Shown here: positions 1-9,591 of the stretch, piece by piece
How the letters are laid out: each line of letters begins with the position of its first letter
How positions within the stretch are numbered: position 1 is the stretch's first letter
Source of the DNA: Mesostigma viride
Lineage: Eukaryota; Streptophyta; Mesostigmatophyceae; Mesostigmatales; Mesostigmataceae
Reading direction: 5' to 3'
NCBI GenBank assembly: GCA_009746045.1
Contig: RPFO01000175.1
Span: 3,757,231-3,821,230 of the forward strand
DNA: 64,000 nucleotides
Program-made: the position numbers and the translations under genes
The notes under the pieces: generated by a model
What the model saw: the letters and a program-made list of their open reading frames with translations, nothing else
Told to the model about the DNA's origin: nothing
Database searches by the model: none

Positions 1-138
1 GAGAATGAAGACATATTGGTTAACTAAACTTTGTTTTATGCTGAAATATGAAATAATAAACTCTTTTAGGCTCATTTCATGAAACTGAACATTGCACAAA
101 TTAAAACCAAATAAATAGAAGACATCTTAAGTTACAAC
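1..138. other. AT-rich sequence without recognisable gene
   Basis: AT-rich stretch at the window edge. No ORF, repeat unit or element terminus is visible. It precedes the minisatellite. Confidence 0.4.
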
Positions 139-567
139 TCGTAAATTACCAACTCGTACATTACTACCTCGTACGTTAACACCTCGTATGTTACTACCTC
201 GTAGATTACTACCTCGTAAATTACTACCTCGTAAATTACTACCTCGTAAATTACTACCTCGTAAATTACTACCTCGTAAATTACTACCTCGTAAATTACT
301 ACCTCGTAAATTACTACCTCGTAAATTACTACCTCGTAAATTACTACCTCGTAAATTACTACCTCGTAAATTACTACCTCGTAAATTACTACCTCGTAAA
401 TTACGACGTCGGATCTTACCTCGGATCTAACTCGTAGCTTACGAAAAAGATCCGAACTCTTATACAAACGGTAAGAGTAGTCTGTGCCGTAAATTACCAC
501 CTCGTAATTTACGCCTCGGATCATTTTTACTACCCTCGGACGAAAAGTATAGTGTGGTACCCGCAAC
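139..567. repeat. 15-bp minisatellite (TTACTACCTCGTAAA)n
   Basis: About 14 near-perfect tandem copies of the 15-mer TTACTACCTCGTAAA fill roughly 190-403. Degenerate copies extend to both sides, out to about 545. Because 15 is a multiple of 3, both strands stay open and give artificial proteins with five-residue repeats, which are not genes. The array ends where the truncated Ty3 element E1 begins, so it marks or caused the loss of that element's 5' half. Confidence 0.95.
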
Positions 568-1179
568 TTGCTCCTTTTTAGGGGAGGTCTGGCTGTACCG
601 GGATCAGCATTAGACCCCTACCTCAAGGACAAGACCGTCATGGACGTGCATTTCATGGTGGACACGGGTGCGTCTACGTCGTTCATCAACGAGGCATTGG
701 CGCGTCGCGCAGGATACGACATCCGGCCACATGCGACAGTGGTGAATGTGACATATTCAGATGGTCGCAAGAGCCCCTCGCCTGGTCGGGTTGATATCAC
801 GGCTGTGATTCAAGGCATCCCTGTGGAGCTCACAGCCACGGTCGCACCGCTGGAAGCTGCCGACATCATCATCGGCATCGACTGGCTGGACGCGCAGGAT
901 GTGGACATTAGCATTCGGCGTCGCGTGGTGTGGTTCCCTGACGGTTCCTTTTGGAGTCCTGTCAGCGAATACCAAGTGCAGGGCCCCGACGTGCATAACA
1001 TCACGCACGAGCGGGAAGTCACCCAGCCCCGCAACGCCTCGCAGATCCTCATGAGCCTCAAGTCACTGGAGAGTAAGCTGCGTCGAGGCAAGGAGTACTA
1101 CATGTACTGTCTTGACCTCTCCAACATAGAGGTTCGAGATCGGCGTGGGGTTTACACCCGAGGAGACGGAGCGTTATAA
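568..1179 (+). pseudogene. pol: E1 retropepsin-like protease (pol N-terminal fragment)
   Basis: This 203-codon frame encodes a Ty3-type aspartic protease, which would cleave the Gag-Pol polyprotein inside the virus-like particle. The catalytic motif VDTGAS lies around residue 32, and the flap/C-terminal signature IIIGIDWLDAQD around residue 100, both in the expected order. A VVWFPDGSFW block follows, as in the related elements H and E2 of this window. The apparent start codon is not a real initiation site, since the domain normally lies inside a Gag-Pol polyprotein and E1 has lost Gag. The frame ends just after the region that links protease to RT in H. The next recognisable residues belong to the linker after RNase H, so about 600 residues of RT and RNase H are missing. 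Confidence 0.85.
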
Positions 1180-1228
1180 CGCGGTTCTAGCGCGACGGGA
1201 GAAGCTCTTCAGTTGACGAAAGCAAGCT

Positions 1229-3077
1229 ATGACTATGGACGTACTTCACACCACATGTGGCTCCGCGCAGGAGCCTGGCTCGCCTTGTGGCGACCCAGGG
1301 TCGCCGCACAGTCGCTATCTGTTCCACACCGGTCGCACGACCCAGGACGACCTGTCTCCCGACTGGGAGGCCGCGCGCGAGGACGTGCGCGCCCCCGGGG
1401 AAAGGGAGGGGTCCCGGTCACGAGTGCCACTCAGCCACGTGGTACCGGCTCAGGGAATTTTTCACCTGCAGCGCATCGGGCCCCCTACCATTTTTTCGGA
1501 GTACGTGCACCAAACCCTTGAGGAGGAGGCGGACACGTACACGATCACTTCTGTCCTGGAGACGTTGATTAGTCGGTTCACTGTCACAGAGCCCGCGGCC
1601 TTAGAGGCAATCGGGTCGCACCCCAAGCAGATGGGCAAGCTCCCGTGCAAGTTCCAGGACGGGCGACTCTATGTCATGGTGAGGCCAGACTGCTGGCGCC
1701 TGTACGTCCCGAAGATATGTCGAGCGGCTCTGCTCCATGAGCTCCATGACTCTCTCGCCGGTGGTCACCAAGGGATCCACCGCTTAATTGCTGCCACGGG
1801 CCAGAAAGAACTTCTACTACTGGCCAGGCATGCGAGAGTACATTGAGACGTACGTGCGCGAGTGTCCATCATGTCAGATCATGAAGTCCCGCAATACGGG
1901 CTCACAGGCGGTCCCCCAGACCCTACCAGACCCAGTGGGCCCTTGGGATTCCTTGATGATGGATTTTGTTGGCCCCTTCCGGAAGACCAAGAATGGCAAC
2001 AGCATGATTCTGGTTTTCCTGGACCGTTTGACGCGCATGTGTCACCTGGCACCATGTCCGGCCGAGCTCACGGCCGAGGCTTGCGCTAAGCTATACCTTC
2101 ACCACGTGTTCAGGTACCACGGACTCAGCCGGCAATTCATATCGGACCGAGACAAGCTGTTCACGGCCCGCTTCTGGCAGGAGTTCTTTGAATGCCTGGG
2201 CACCAAGGTGTCGCTGGGGACAGCATATATATCACAGCTCGTCCTCCCACGTGGTGGAGAGGCTGAACCGCACAGTGCAAGAGACCATGCGCCACTACAC
2301 CGACGCGGTGGGAAGCAACTGGGAAGAGTTCTTGGGTTTGGTGGAGTTCTCCCTGAATAACGCCCCCCAGGCAGCTCATGGCTTCACACCATTCTTCCTC
2401 AACACGGGCAGGCATCCGCTCACGCCGACTGACCTTCTCACAAGCCCAGCCTTAGCTGAAAAGTCGGTCCGGCGAGACACCCTCGAAGGGGTGGAGAGGC
2501 TGCTGGTCCAGATGCGCCAGGCCCATGACAGTGCGGTCAAGGGCTACCGGGCCGCCGCCGAGCGCTATATGGCGAGGACTGCTGGCCGCCTAGATGCGCG
2601 CACGCCGGCCATCGAGGTGGGCGACTGGGTACTGGTGGAAGGCCCCCGCCTAGGACGTTTCTCTGAGAAGGTAGAGGGTGAGCTCAAGACAAAGCTCCGT
2701 CCTATGTTCCTGGGGCCACACAAGGTTCTGGAGAGTTTGGAGATGTGATGTTCAAGGTGGACATCCCGAGCTCCTGAAACACTTCCTCCAACTTCCATCA
2801 AGACCAGCTCAAGTTATACCACCAGAACTCCATCCAAGGTCGGCTCAACCCGCCGGCCCCCGTCGAGTACAACCCCGAGACTGGAGAACAGGAAGACGAG
2901 GTGGCCGAGATCGTGGACCACCGGGACATCAAGCGTGGGAGAAGTAGACAGCGACAGTATCGCGTACGGTGGCGTTTTGCTCAGCATGATCACGAGGATT
3001 CGTGGCGAACCGAGAATGAGCTAGAAGGGTGTGAACGTCTGCTTCGCGAGTATAAGGCCAAGCATGCCCTCCACTAG
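1229..3077 (+). pseudogene. pol: E1 integrase plus chromodomain (frameshifted)
   Basis: Read across three frame changes, this region encodes the post-RNase H linker (MDVLHTTC block), an HHCC zinc-binding domain (HELHDSLAGGHQG followed by ECPSCQ), the DDE catalytic core (MMDFVGPF, FISDRDKLFT and HVVERLNRTVQE supply D, D and E), and a C-terminal chromodomain (RQYRVRW through ELEGCERLL) ending with a stop at 3075-3077. Chromodomain integrases of Ty3 chromoviruses direct insertion to modified histones; that is family knowledge, not shown here. Frames switch near 1790, 2230 and 2745. The arrangement matches H and E2, so the protein identity is firm while the gene itself is broken. Confidence 0.88.
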
Positions 3078-3173
3078 GCTACCGCGAAGGTAGTAGTGGT
3101 GGGGGCGCTATGACAACGGGCTTGATCACGTGTACGCTAGGATGCCGCGAAGGCACTTGCGTTATTCACGTCG

Positions 3174-4724
3174 ATGTGTACGCACCATCGTGGTAATTGG
3201 GCCGAAGAGCATCCCCAACACCATGTGCAAGCAGGGCCGACTCGGCGAATGGGCGGTTCTGTCACACCTGCGGTGACACCGATCCAGCAACAGGACGGTG
3301 ATGCCGTGCGAACTATTCAGACCCAGAGCACGGGCGGAATGACGGTTCTTGTCGGGACGGGACCGACCCGGCGAACGGGCGGCTCGACCGACTCGACTAA
3401 GCTGGATTCCGAGGATATCGAGCGCAACCAGAAACGGCCCAAGTGGAACCGGATGCCCAGCGAGAAGTTAGACGTCGCGCATGTACGAACGAGGTGTCGG
3501 CGGGCAGCGTCTCCGCAGATTCCCAGAGTCCGCGCCGAGAAGCGAACTTACTCCGAGCGGGTGGCCCGCGTGGAGACGTCCCGCGCCCATATACCAGAGA
3601 GGCGTGGCCCGATACCAGCGGTGGGCTTTATATCTCCCGCGCAGGGGTCTTTGATCGTACGGGCGGTGGCTCGACCGGCGCCATGGACGGTGGGCGCTTA
3701 CGTCAGCGCGTTTCTCGGCCCACAGCGAGTACGCCCCTTACGCGAGTTTCGGAGTGTTCCCGTCCACATTGAACTCCCACCACCGCCGTTCGTGGCCGTC
3801 GACAGCGCGGACTATCATCGACCGCAACCGCTGCACTTTGAGGCAGGAACTCATGCGTATGTGGAGCGAGGCTCCATGCGCGAGCTAGTCTGCTTCGACT
3901 TGCACCCAGGGAGGGCGGCCCCGCGACCCCAGGACTACCTAGAATCGACGCCAGAGGGTTCTGGTACGCGTTACGGCCCCAAGCGGGAGCTGCCAAAATA
4001 CATGGTAGATGGTAAACCTCGAAAGGTTGACTGTCCCTTGAAGTATGCTCCGTGCGAGGGAGAGGCATTCCTCGACTGGGTTGTGCCCAACTTTGTGAGG
4101 GCTCCGGGCTTTCGCTTCAACGCTCTCCAGGTGCGCGTCGTAGTGTTGACCATGGCGGGAGGTTTCTTTGCGGAGCATGGATGTGGGGTTATTGATTGGA
4201 ACGCGGGCACAATCATGTTCACGCACCCGCAATACCTGGCGGCATTCATGTCGTACTGGCCCACCGGGACGTGGGTAGACCTCGCTCAAACGCGCACCAA
4301 CGTGAACGAATACCAGCTCGCATACAATGCGGATCACTTGCTAACCCCGGGAAGATCCTCGAGGAAATTGGTGAGCAGGGTCGCCAGGTACTCCACGAGT
4401 ATCGTCAACGGAAGGCGCGGTCGGGAGGGGTGGGCCCCAGCATTGGAGGAATGTGAGGGTCGCGACCTCCTCACGGATGGATTGCAACGGGATGGCGACA
4501 GCATCCCATCGGATATCAAGGAATTGTCCTTGTGTGGCAACGCCGGGGAGAATTGGCTTTACCAACCCGCTGGCGAACAGGGGTTGGGACATAGTATCCC
4601 CATGGCCGATTTTGTACTATTGTTCTCTATAGCTGACTGCCCAGCCTGGGCAATTGTCGCTTTTGTGTGTTGCTTGTTTTGCTTGCAAGAGCTTCTTTTT
4701 TTCTTGTTTGTTTGTTTGTGTTAA
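3174..4724 (+). CDS. E1 ORF3: accessory protein downstream of the chromodomain
   Basis: A single open frame of 516 codons begins 97 bp after the pol stop and ends 50 bp before the polypurine tract. The first 150 or so residues are basic and of low complexity. The second half holds a segment that aligns to the ORF after pol in E2: GCGVIDW here versus ACGFLDW there, then TIMFTHPQYLAAFMSYWP versus QVVLTQHRYYWAFLGLFP, and a shared DYLE motif upstream. The last 40 residues are strongly hydrophobic and rich in Cys and Phe, which could be a membrane segment or read-through into untranslated DNA. I do not recognise the family. Position resembles an env-like ORF, but I see no signal peptide or fusion peptide. 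The true start codon is uncertain. Confidence 0.6.
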   Translation: MCTHHRGNWAEEHPQHHVQAGPTRRMGGSVTPAVTPIQQQDGDAVRTIQTQSTGGMTVLVGTGPTRRTGGSTDSTKLDSEDIERNQKRPKWNRMPSEKLDVAHVRTRCRRAASPQIPRVRAEKRTYSERVARVETSRAHIPERRGPIPAVGFISPAQGSLIVRAVARPAPWTVGAYVSAFLGPQRVRPLREFRSVPVHIELPPPPFVAVDSADYHRPQPLHFEAGTHAYVERGSMRELVCFDLHPGRAAPRPQDYLESTPEGSGTRYGPKRELPKYMVDGKPRKVDCPLKYAPCEGEAFLDWVVPNFVRAPGFRFNALQVRVVVLTMAGGFFAEHGCGVIDWNAGTIMFTHPQYLAAFMSYWPTGTWVDLAQTRTNVNEYQLAYNADHLLTPGRSSRKLVSRVARYSTSIVNGRRGREGWAPALEECEGRDLLTDGLQRDGDSIPSDIKELSLCGNAGENWLYQPAGEQGLGHSIPMADFVLLFSIADCPAWAIVAFVCCLFCLQELLFFLFVCLC

Positions 4725-4774
4725 TTGTCTTGTTGCGTGCGCCCCAAGCCTGGACGATATAGCTATCGTCCCCT

Positions 4775-4788
4775 GGGGAAGGGAGGAG
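4775..4788 (+). other. E1 polypurine tract
   Basis: GGGGAAGGGAGGAG lies directly before the TG of the 3' LTR, where the plus-strand primer of an LTR retrotransposon belongs. Confidence 0.85.
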
Positions 4789-5455
4789 TGTTACGGCCCA
4801 GACCTTTGTATGGGCGTAACAATGCCTTCAATAAATAAGTCGAAAGTCATTTGTTATTCGTTTGGGACTTTCGATAGCTCGCTTTCATAGTCCGCCGGAC
4901 TATAGGACTCAATTCGGGACTTATTTGGGAATTTGTCCTAAGTTCGGGACTTTGTGTGTTTATTTGGTACTTTGTGTGTTCCGGACCAGTTATTTTGGGC
5001 CTAGCCAGAATTACGAGATCTTCTAGGGGCCGGGCCGGCCCTAGACGTCATACAGAACCTACTGGGGCTTGACGGCAGTATCTGGAAGATCGGCGCGCAT
5101 GTCGGCGCGCCTGCACACCAACTTGCCAGCTTGGTAGCGCAGCTAGGTGAAATTGGTCTGTGGACGATGGACTCTCTCTCTTTGGTTTGATGATTAATGA
5201 AACGAGTGTTGACGACTCTCTCAGACCAGGGGGCACTAATCCGGATGTCATTTGCCTCATGACATGCCGTGTTATATAGCTAGATTAATTAATCATGCTA
5301 CAAGGCCTAGCTGAGGATAAACCGCTGCTCAGTTAGTCAATTTACTGCGATCTTTGCTTGCTATCGCGGTACGCGGATGCGCGGCTATGCCGGCTTATTA
5401 AACTGCACCTTATACTAGATTAGATCTTTCGCACCGTCCGGCTCGGGACGTAACA
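4789..5455 (+). repeat. E1 3' LTR (667 bp)
   Basis: It begins TGTTACGGCC and ends GGGACGTAACA, giving TG..CA ends inside a short inverted repeat. An AATAAA polyadenylation signal lies near 4830. A GACCAGTTATTTTGGGCC block around 4984 is shared with the E3 LTRs (opposite strand). No 5' partner is present in the window. Confidence 0.85.
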
Positions 5456-5457
5456 CT

Positions 5458-6068
5458 TACCAGCGATAACCACTCGCTGGTACACTCAAGTTCACGCCGG
5501 CGTGAACTTGAGTGAGTGTACCAGCGAGTGGTTATCGCTGGTAATATTGTGCGGAACCTTAGAAGCCAAGTGGCAAAAGGTTTCCGCACAATATTAACCT
5601 AACTAAGACCTTGACCCTTGCGGGGCGCAGGTTCGAATCCACTCGGAAGCGGATTATATCGGGAATAATTCGTTCCGATTTGGCACCCGGCTCTATTCAT
5701 ACATATGTGCGCCAAGGAGCGCTCATATTCGAATCATATTTGCGCCAAGGAGCGCTCATATTCATGTCGATATTTGCGCCAAGGAGTGCTCATATTCGAT
5801 CATATTCATACCTACGGGTGTTCCGAGCCTAGTGATTCGTCCTCGCCCCAAGAGGCTAGGTTTTAGTTAGGTTAATACTGTGCGGAAACCTTTTGCCACT
5901 TGGCTTCTAAGGTTCCGCACAATATTACCAGCGATAACCACTCGCTGGTACACTCAAGTTCACGCCGGCATGAACTTGAGTGTACCAGCGAGTGGTTATC
6001 GCTGGTAATATTGTGCGGAACCTTAGAAGCCAAGTGGCAAAAGGTTTCCGCACAATATTAACCTAACT
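5458..6068. repeat. Nested foldback / palindromic element complex
   Basis: Two long hairpins, 5458-5543 and 5926-6007, each begin TACCAGCGATAACCACTCGC and fold back on themselves. Between them sits a 384-bp element, 5543-5926, whose 53-bp ends are inverted copies of AATATTGTGCGGAACC...GGTTTCCGCACAATATT, itself a quasi-palindrome. A third copy of the 53-mer lies at 6007-6059. Inner AACCTAACTAA/TTAGTTAGGTT arms extend the symmetry. The centre carries three copies of a GCGCCAAGGAGCGCTCATATTC unit between 5706 and 5785. Confidence 0.85.
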
Positions 6069-6071
6069 GGG

Positions 6072-6660
6072 TCTCCACCTTGAACCCCACATTCCTCCGA
6101 AGGTGCAACCGGAATTGCTCCAACGGAACTTGGGCGACGCGCGACAGAATCGAATCAGCCCGGTGGTCAGAAGGCATCTGATTATGGCGCCGACGCCGTC
6201 GCTTGAATAAGGTCTCACCCTCGATCCTTGACGTAGTCACGCAGAAACAAGCGAGGGTTGAAAGTCTCCTCGTTTATCTCTTTCACCAACTGCAAGGTGC
6301 GCGCGACGGTCTTGCATGGTGCCACCGGCCCGGTCGGCGTCTCCCGAATGTTGCCGCACCCAGCTGATGGCGCGACCGGCCAGCGGGCCCCGCCACCTGA
6401 CCCCCCAGCTCCTGAAATGGCACCTCGGACCGCAGGCTCTCCGCGAGCTATCTGCGTCCTTGCCTCCGCCGCCGAAGGCTCACCGCGAGCAGGGACCGGC
6501 CCAAACTGCTGACGGTTCTGCTCAGGGGACTCTGGATCTGGCATCTCCAGGTCAACTAATTCCTCCTCGCTCTGCGCCCCCTCTGCATCAGGTAGCTCGG
6601 TATCTGCTGCCTCCGCGGCACTGGAGGTCGGGTATCTGGGAAGCGCCTCCGCGGCGTCCC
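6072..6660 (-). pseudogene. Unrecognised coding-like fragment, possibly the 3' part of H
   Basis: Open on the minus strand from the left edge of the 1.75-kb element to about 6218, then in a second frame to 6072. The first part is rich in Glu, Pro and Ala; the second has a charged helical look (LVKEINEETFNPRLFLRDYV, then RVAQVPLEQFRLHLRRNV). If the 1.75-kb element is removed, this stretch becomes contiguous with the 3' end of H just past its chromodomain, so it may be the accessory ORF of H. I see no convincing match to the conserved domain of the E1 and E2 accessory ORFs. Identity unknown. Confidence 0.3.
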
Positions 6661-6664
6661 CCTG

Positions 6665-8415
6665 TGTCCAAAAACCAAATGTCCTCATTTGAGGACATAG
6701 TCCTCGTTTGAGACGGGGGGGGTCAGGGGCGCTGTTTTGGCGCCAAATTTGGTCCTAGGGTCACTTGGTGGGTTTTGGCGCGAAACTGGGATAGGTACTG
6801 AGCGCGCCAAGCCCCTGGGGTCGACAGGGGTCGACCGTACCTGGAAAATATGAGGCGACGAAAAGTACCTACAATAGCAAGAACATCGCAATGCAATCGA
6901 GTGTTTTGTCGAGTGGCGGCTATGGGGTCGTGCCAGTTCCGAGGCTTGCCTGAATGTTATAGGGCATTATTTTGCCCCGGACGAAGACAGCATTTTAGAT
7001 CGTCATCTAGTGATTTCGAAGATGCTATTCTTCAGTTGCAGGTACTTTGTATATGTCGAAAATTTTGTTCATGAACGGATTTTGGCATTGTTGAAGAAAA
7101 TCTGAGAGCTACGTAGATCGCATGATAGGTCAGTTCGCAGTTCGGTTTTACAATTTCTTTTTCCGCCCAGGCGCTGCGGATATCGCGAGTATGGGTTATG
7201 GTACGCTTCTGGGCTTATGGGCGACATGGGGAGAAGAGGGACCTGGGCAGTTGCATGCGTCAAAGAGTCTCTATTTTTTCGTCGTGATGTCGCAGTCGCG
7301 CCTGGCGAAAACAAGGGCGAGCGCGAGCCATATTTTTCTTATGCCGCAAGGCTGGGTGCTTCCCACGCGTCACCGTCCTTTAATATATATTTCTTGAGCT
7401 GGCCCGCGCAGCTGGCGGCCTGGGCGCACGTCAAGAACAAGGATCCGACTGTCATTCTCAACCGCATCGTTCTAAGTAAGCGTGTTGAGCGTATTGTAAC
7501 CTATAACTCCCGCAGACGTGATAATTTCGGTTGCTTTCAATGCCCAACTTCGTGGTTTTGACTACGTTTATGTCCGGGGAATAACGGAAGTTTGCTGGGC
7601 GGTACTTTCTTTTCCCGTTGCGTCACTGAAAAGGTAAACGGCCTTGCGTTATCAAAACAGCAGCAAGTAGAAGTCGCTGTGCTTAATTGCGATGTGGTAG
7701 TTTGATTCAACACATATACTGCCTTGTTGCTGAGAAGTTTTTCAAGGCTTGCTGGTATGTTGCCCATATGTTTCTAATGCTTCAACTCATGTCCAAGTGA
7801 TCAAGACTGGCTTAGAAACTTGAGCTTGTCATGTTTGCATTGTGCTTGTGTTACAACTTGTGCCTCTTTGCAGTATATGTTTCATATATAACGTAAGGGT
7901 TCAACATCATGGTTTAGCACCGTGGTGGCAGCCGAGCCTCTACTAACGATCATGGACCTAACCTTGGCAAGTATTTGCATCATATTTCACTCTTTGGACT
8001 GAGCTAGCTTTACACCTGCAGCCTGTTTGGCCTGCACCATGGTCCCTGGCTGCCAGTTACATTTTGTGCCCCCCCCCTGGCAGGCTGCAGGGTCTAGGAC
8101 TGCGAGGGTGTAACATAGACATGTTGTGGGCACCCTGGGTGCATTTTCAGGACCAGCCATGACCTGGCCATGCCTTCTTTCTTGGCATATTGTTGACTTG
8201 AGTGCTATTTGGTCACTCGCGTAGCGACCCCCCTGCATTCATACATCGTAAACAATTATACAATGAGCATATTTCAAGTGGACATGAGCATTGCAACTCT
8301 TGAACATATCATAAATGAACATGGTTCCATACCGTACCCATGGATGTGTTGACATGTGTTAGTTATTACAAATGGTATCCATCTCATTTGAGGACATTTT
8401 CTTGGTGATTAGACA
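6665..8415. mobile_element. 1.75-kb TIR transposon, copy 1 (TSD CCTG)
   Basis: Bounded by 4-bp duplications CCTG at 6661-6664 and 8416-8419. The ends are imperfect inverted repeats: TGTCCAAAAACCAA on the left, TGTCTAATCACCAA read inward on the right. Each end carries an inner palindrome built on TGTCCTCATTTGAGGACA, truncated at the right end of this copy. A second copy lies at 25655-27412 with its own TSD. No transposase is recognisable, so it appears non-autonomous. A 4-bp TSD with TGT ends fits several TIR superfamilies (for example Ginger or Sola-like); I cannot choose among them. Confidence 0.9.
7217..7561 (+). CDS. 114-codon ORF in the 1.75-kb element, copy 1
   Basis: An open frame of 114 codons also stays open, with only a few residue changes, in the second copy (26207-26551). 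I recognise no domain and no transposase motif. It could be a captured host exon or chance openness in a GC-rich stretch. Two young copies keep ORFs by descent alone, so conservation is weak evidence of coding. Confidence 0.25.
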   Translation: MGDMGRRGTWAVACVKESLFFRRDVAVAPGENKGEREPYFSYAARLGASHASPSFNIYFLSWPAQLAAWAHVKNKDPTVILNRIVLSKRVERIVTYNSRRRDNFGCFQCPTSWF

Positions 8416-8516
8416 CCTGCATATGCAACACACAACAACAGAGGCATCAGTCGACGTGCACCTTGATACCTTGCTCACACACCACCCTCACTTCCTGCAT
8501 CGTGTGGAGTCTTCTT

Positions 8517-9591
8517 CTATCGCAAGTGGTGCGTCTTCTTGTACGCCTCTAGTAAACGAGCGCACCCGGCTAACTCAGTCGCGGTGCGCCAGGAGTCCTC
8601 TGACTCATGCTGTGCAAATCTCCATCGCACGCGATATTGTCGTTGGACCCCACGTCCTCGCTTGACGTCCCGGTGTCCCACAATCTCCGCATGCACCTCG
8701 TCCTCCTGTTCCCTCGTGTCCGGATTGAACTCCAGCGGGGCTGGGGGATTTACCCGGCCCTGGATGGTGACAGTTCTGGTGATACAGCTTGAGCTGGTCG
8801 CGATGGAACCGGTTGGATGTGAGGTTCCACGACACAGGGATGTCCACCTGGAACATGACCTCGTCGAACTTGTCGAGGACCTTGTAGGGGCCCAAGAACA
8901 TGGGACGGAGCTTAGTCTTCAGCTCCGGCCTTCTCCACCTTATGAGCAAACCGTCCGATCTGCGGGCCCTCCACCAGGACCCAGTCGCCCACCTCGATGG
9001 GCGGCGTCCGAGCATCCCGCTTCCCTGCTGTTCTGGCCATGTACCGCTAGCTCTGCCGCTGCTCGATAACCCTGGACGGCGCTGTTATTATGCGCCTGGT
9101 GCATCTGCTGCAGCAGCCGCTTGACCCCTTGCAGGGTATCCCGTCTAGCTGACCTGATCCTCACCACGTTCTGGACTCAGGAGCAAGTCGGGCGGCGTGA
9201 GGGGATGTCGGCCGGAGTTGAGGAAAAAGGGAGTGAATCCGTGAGCGGCCGGGCCTGGGGGGCATTAATCAGGGAAAATTCCACCAAGCCCAGGAGTTCC
9301 TCCCAATTGCTACCCACCGCGTCGGTGTAATGGCGCATGGTCTCTTGCACCGTACGGTTCAGCCGCTCCACCATGTGCGACGACGAGCTGTGGTAGGCCG
9401 TGCCCAGTGACACCTTGGTGCCCAACCGCTCGAAGAACTCCTGCATGCCAGAAGTTGGCCGTGAAGAGCTTGTCGCGGTCAGAGATGAACTGTCGGCTGA
9501 GCCCGTGGAACCGGAACACGTGAGTAAGGTATAGATAGCTTGGCACACCCTTGAACCGCCGTGATCGAGGTCGGCAGGGCATGGAGCCAGA
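8517..9591 (-). pseudogene. pol: H integrase C-terminal part and chromodomain
   Basis: Minus-strand frames encode LAPCPADL, a degenerate stretch covering the second catalytic Asp, then GTKVSLGTAYHSSSSHMVER with the catalytic Glu (VERLNRTVQE), the GPY/F-like segment (ELKTKLRPMFLGPYKVL) and a chromodomain tail (EDSWRTATELAGCARLLEAY) with a stop at 8517-8519. The sequence is close to the same part of E1, so the two belong to one family. Several small indels break the frame, and the hAT-like insertion at 9592 cuts the core after MCHLAP. The gene is dead. Confidence 0.85.

Larger units (their letters stand above)
568..5455 (+). mobile_element. E1: 5'-truncated, RT-less Ty3/gypsy chromovirus with 3' LTR
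   Basis: In order: retropepsin, a junction where RT and RNase H are missing, zinc-binding and core integrase, chromodomain, an additional ORF, a polypurine tract and a 3' LTR. Gag and the 5' LTR are absent, replaced by the minisatellite on the left. The LTR belongs to the same family as that of E3: TGTTAC and GTAACA termini and a shared GACCAGTTATTTTGGGCC block. The element cannot be autonomous. Frameshifts at about 1790, 2230 and 2745 break the integrase. Confidence 0.85.

Noticed and set aside
188..402. CRISPR-like direct repeats
   Set aside because: Units are contiguous without spacers, in a eukaryotic repeat context.
132..566. Open frames with pentapeptide repeats on both strands
   Set aside because: Produced by a 15-bp minisatellite; both strands are open because the unit is a multiple of three.
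4690..4724. Clear env-type transmembrane anchor in E1 ORF3
   Set aside because: Hydrophobic tail is T-rich DNA near the 3' end and is not present in E2 ORF3, so an envelope role is not supported.
5611..5832. 73-codon ORF in the foldback
   Set aside because: Tandem GCGCCAAGGAGCGCTCATATTC units, no coding evidence.
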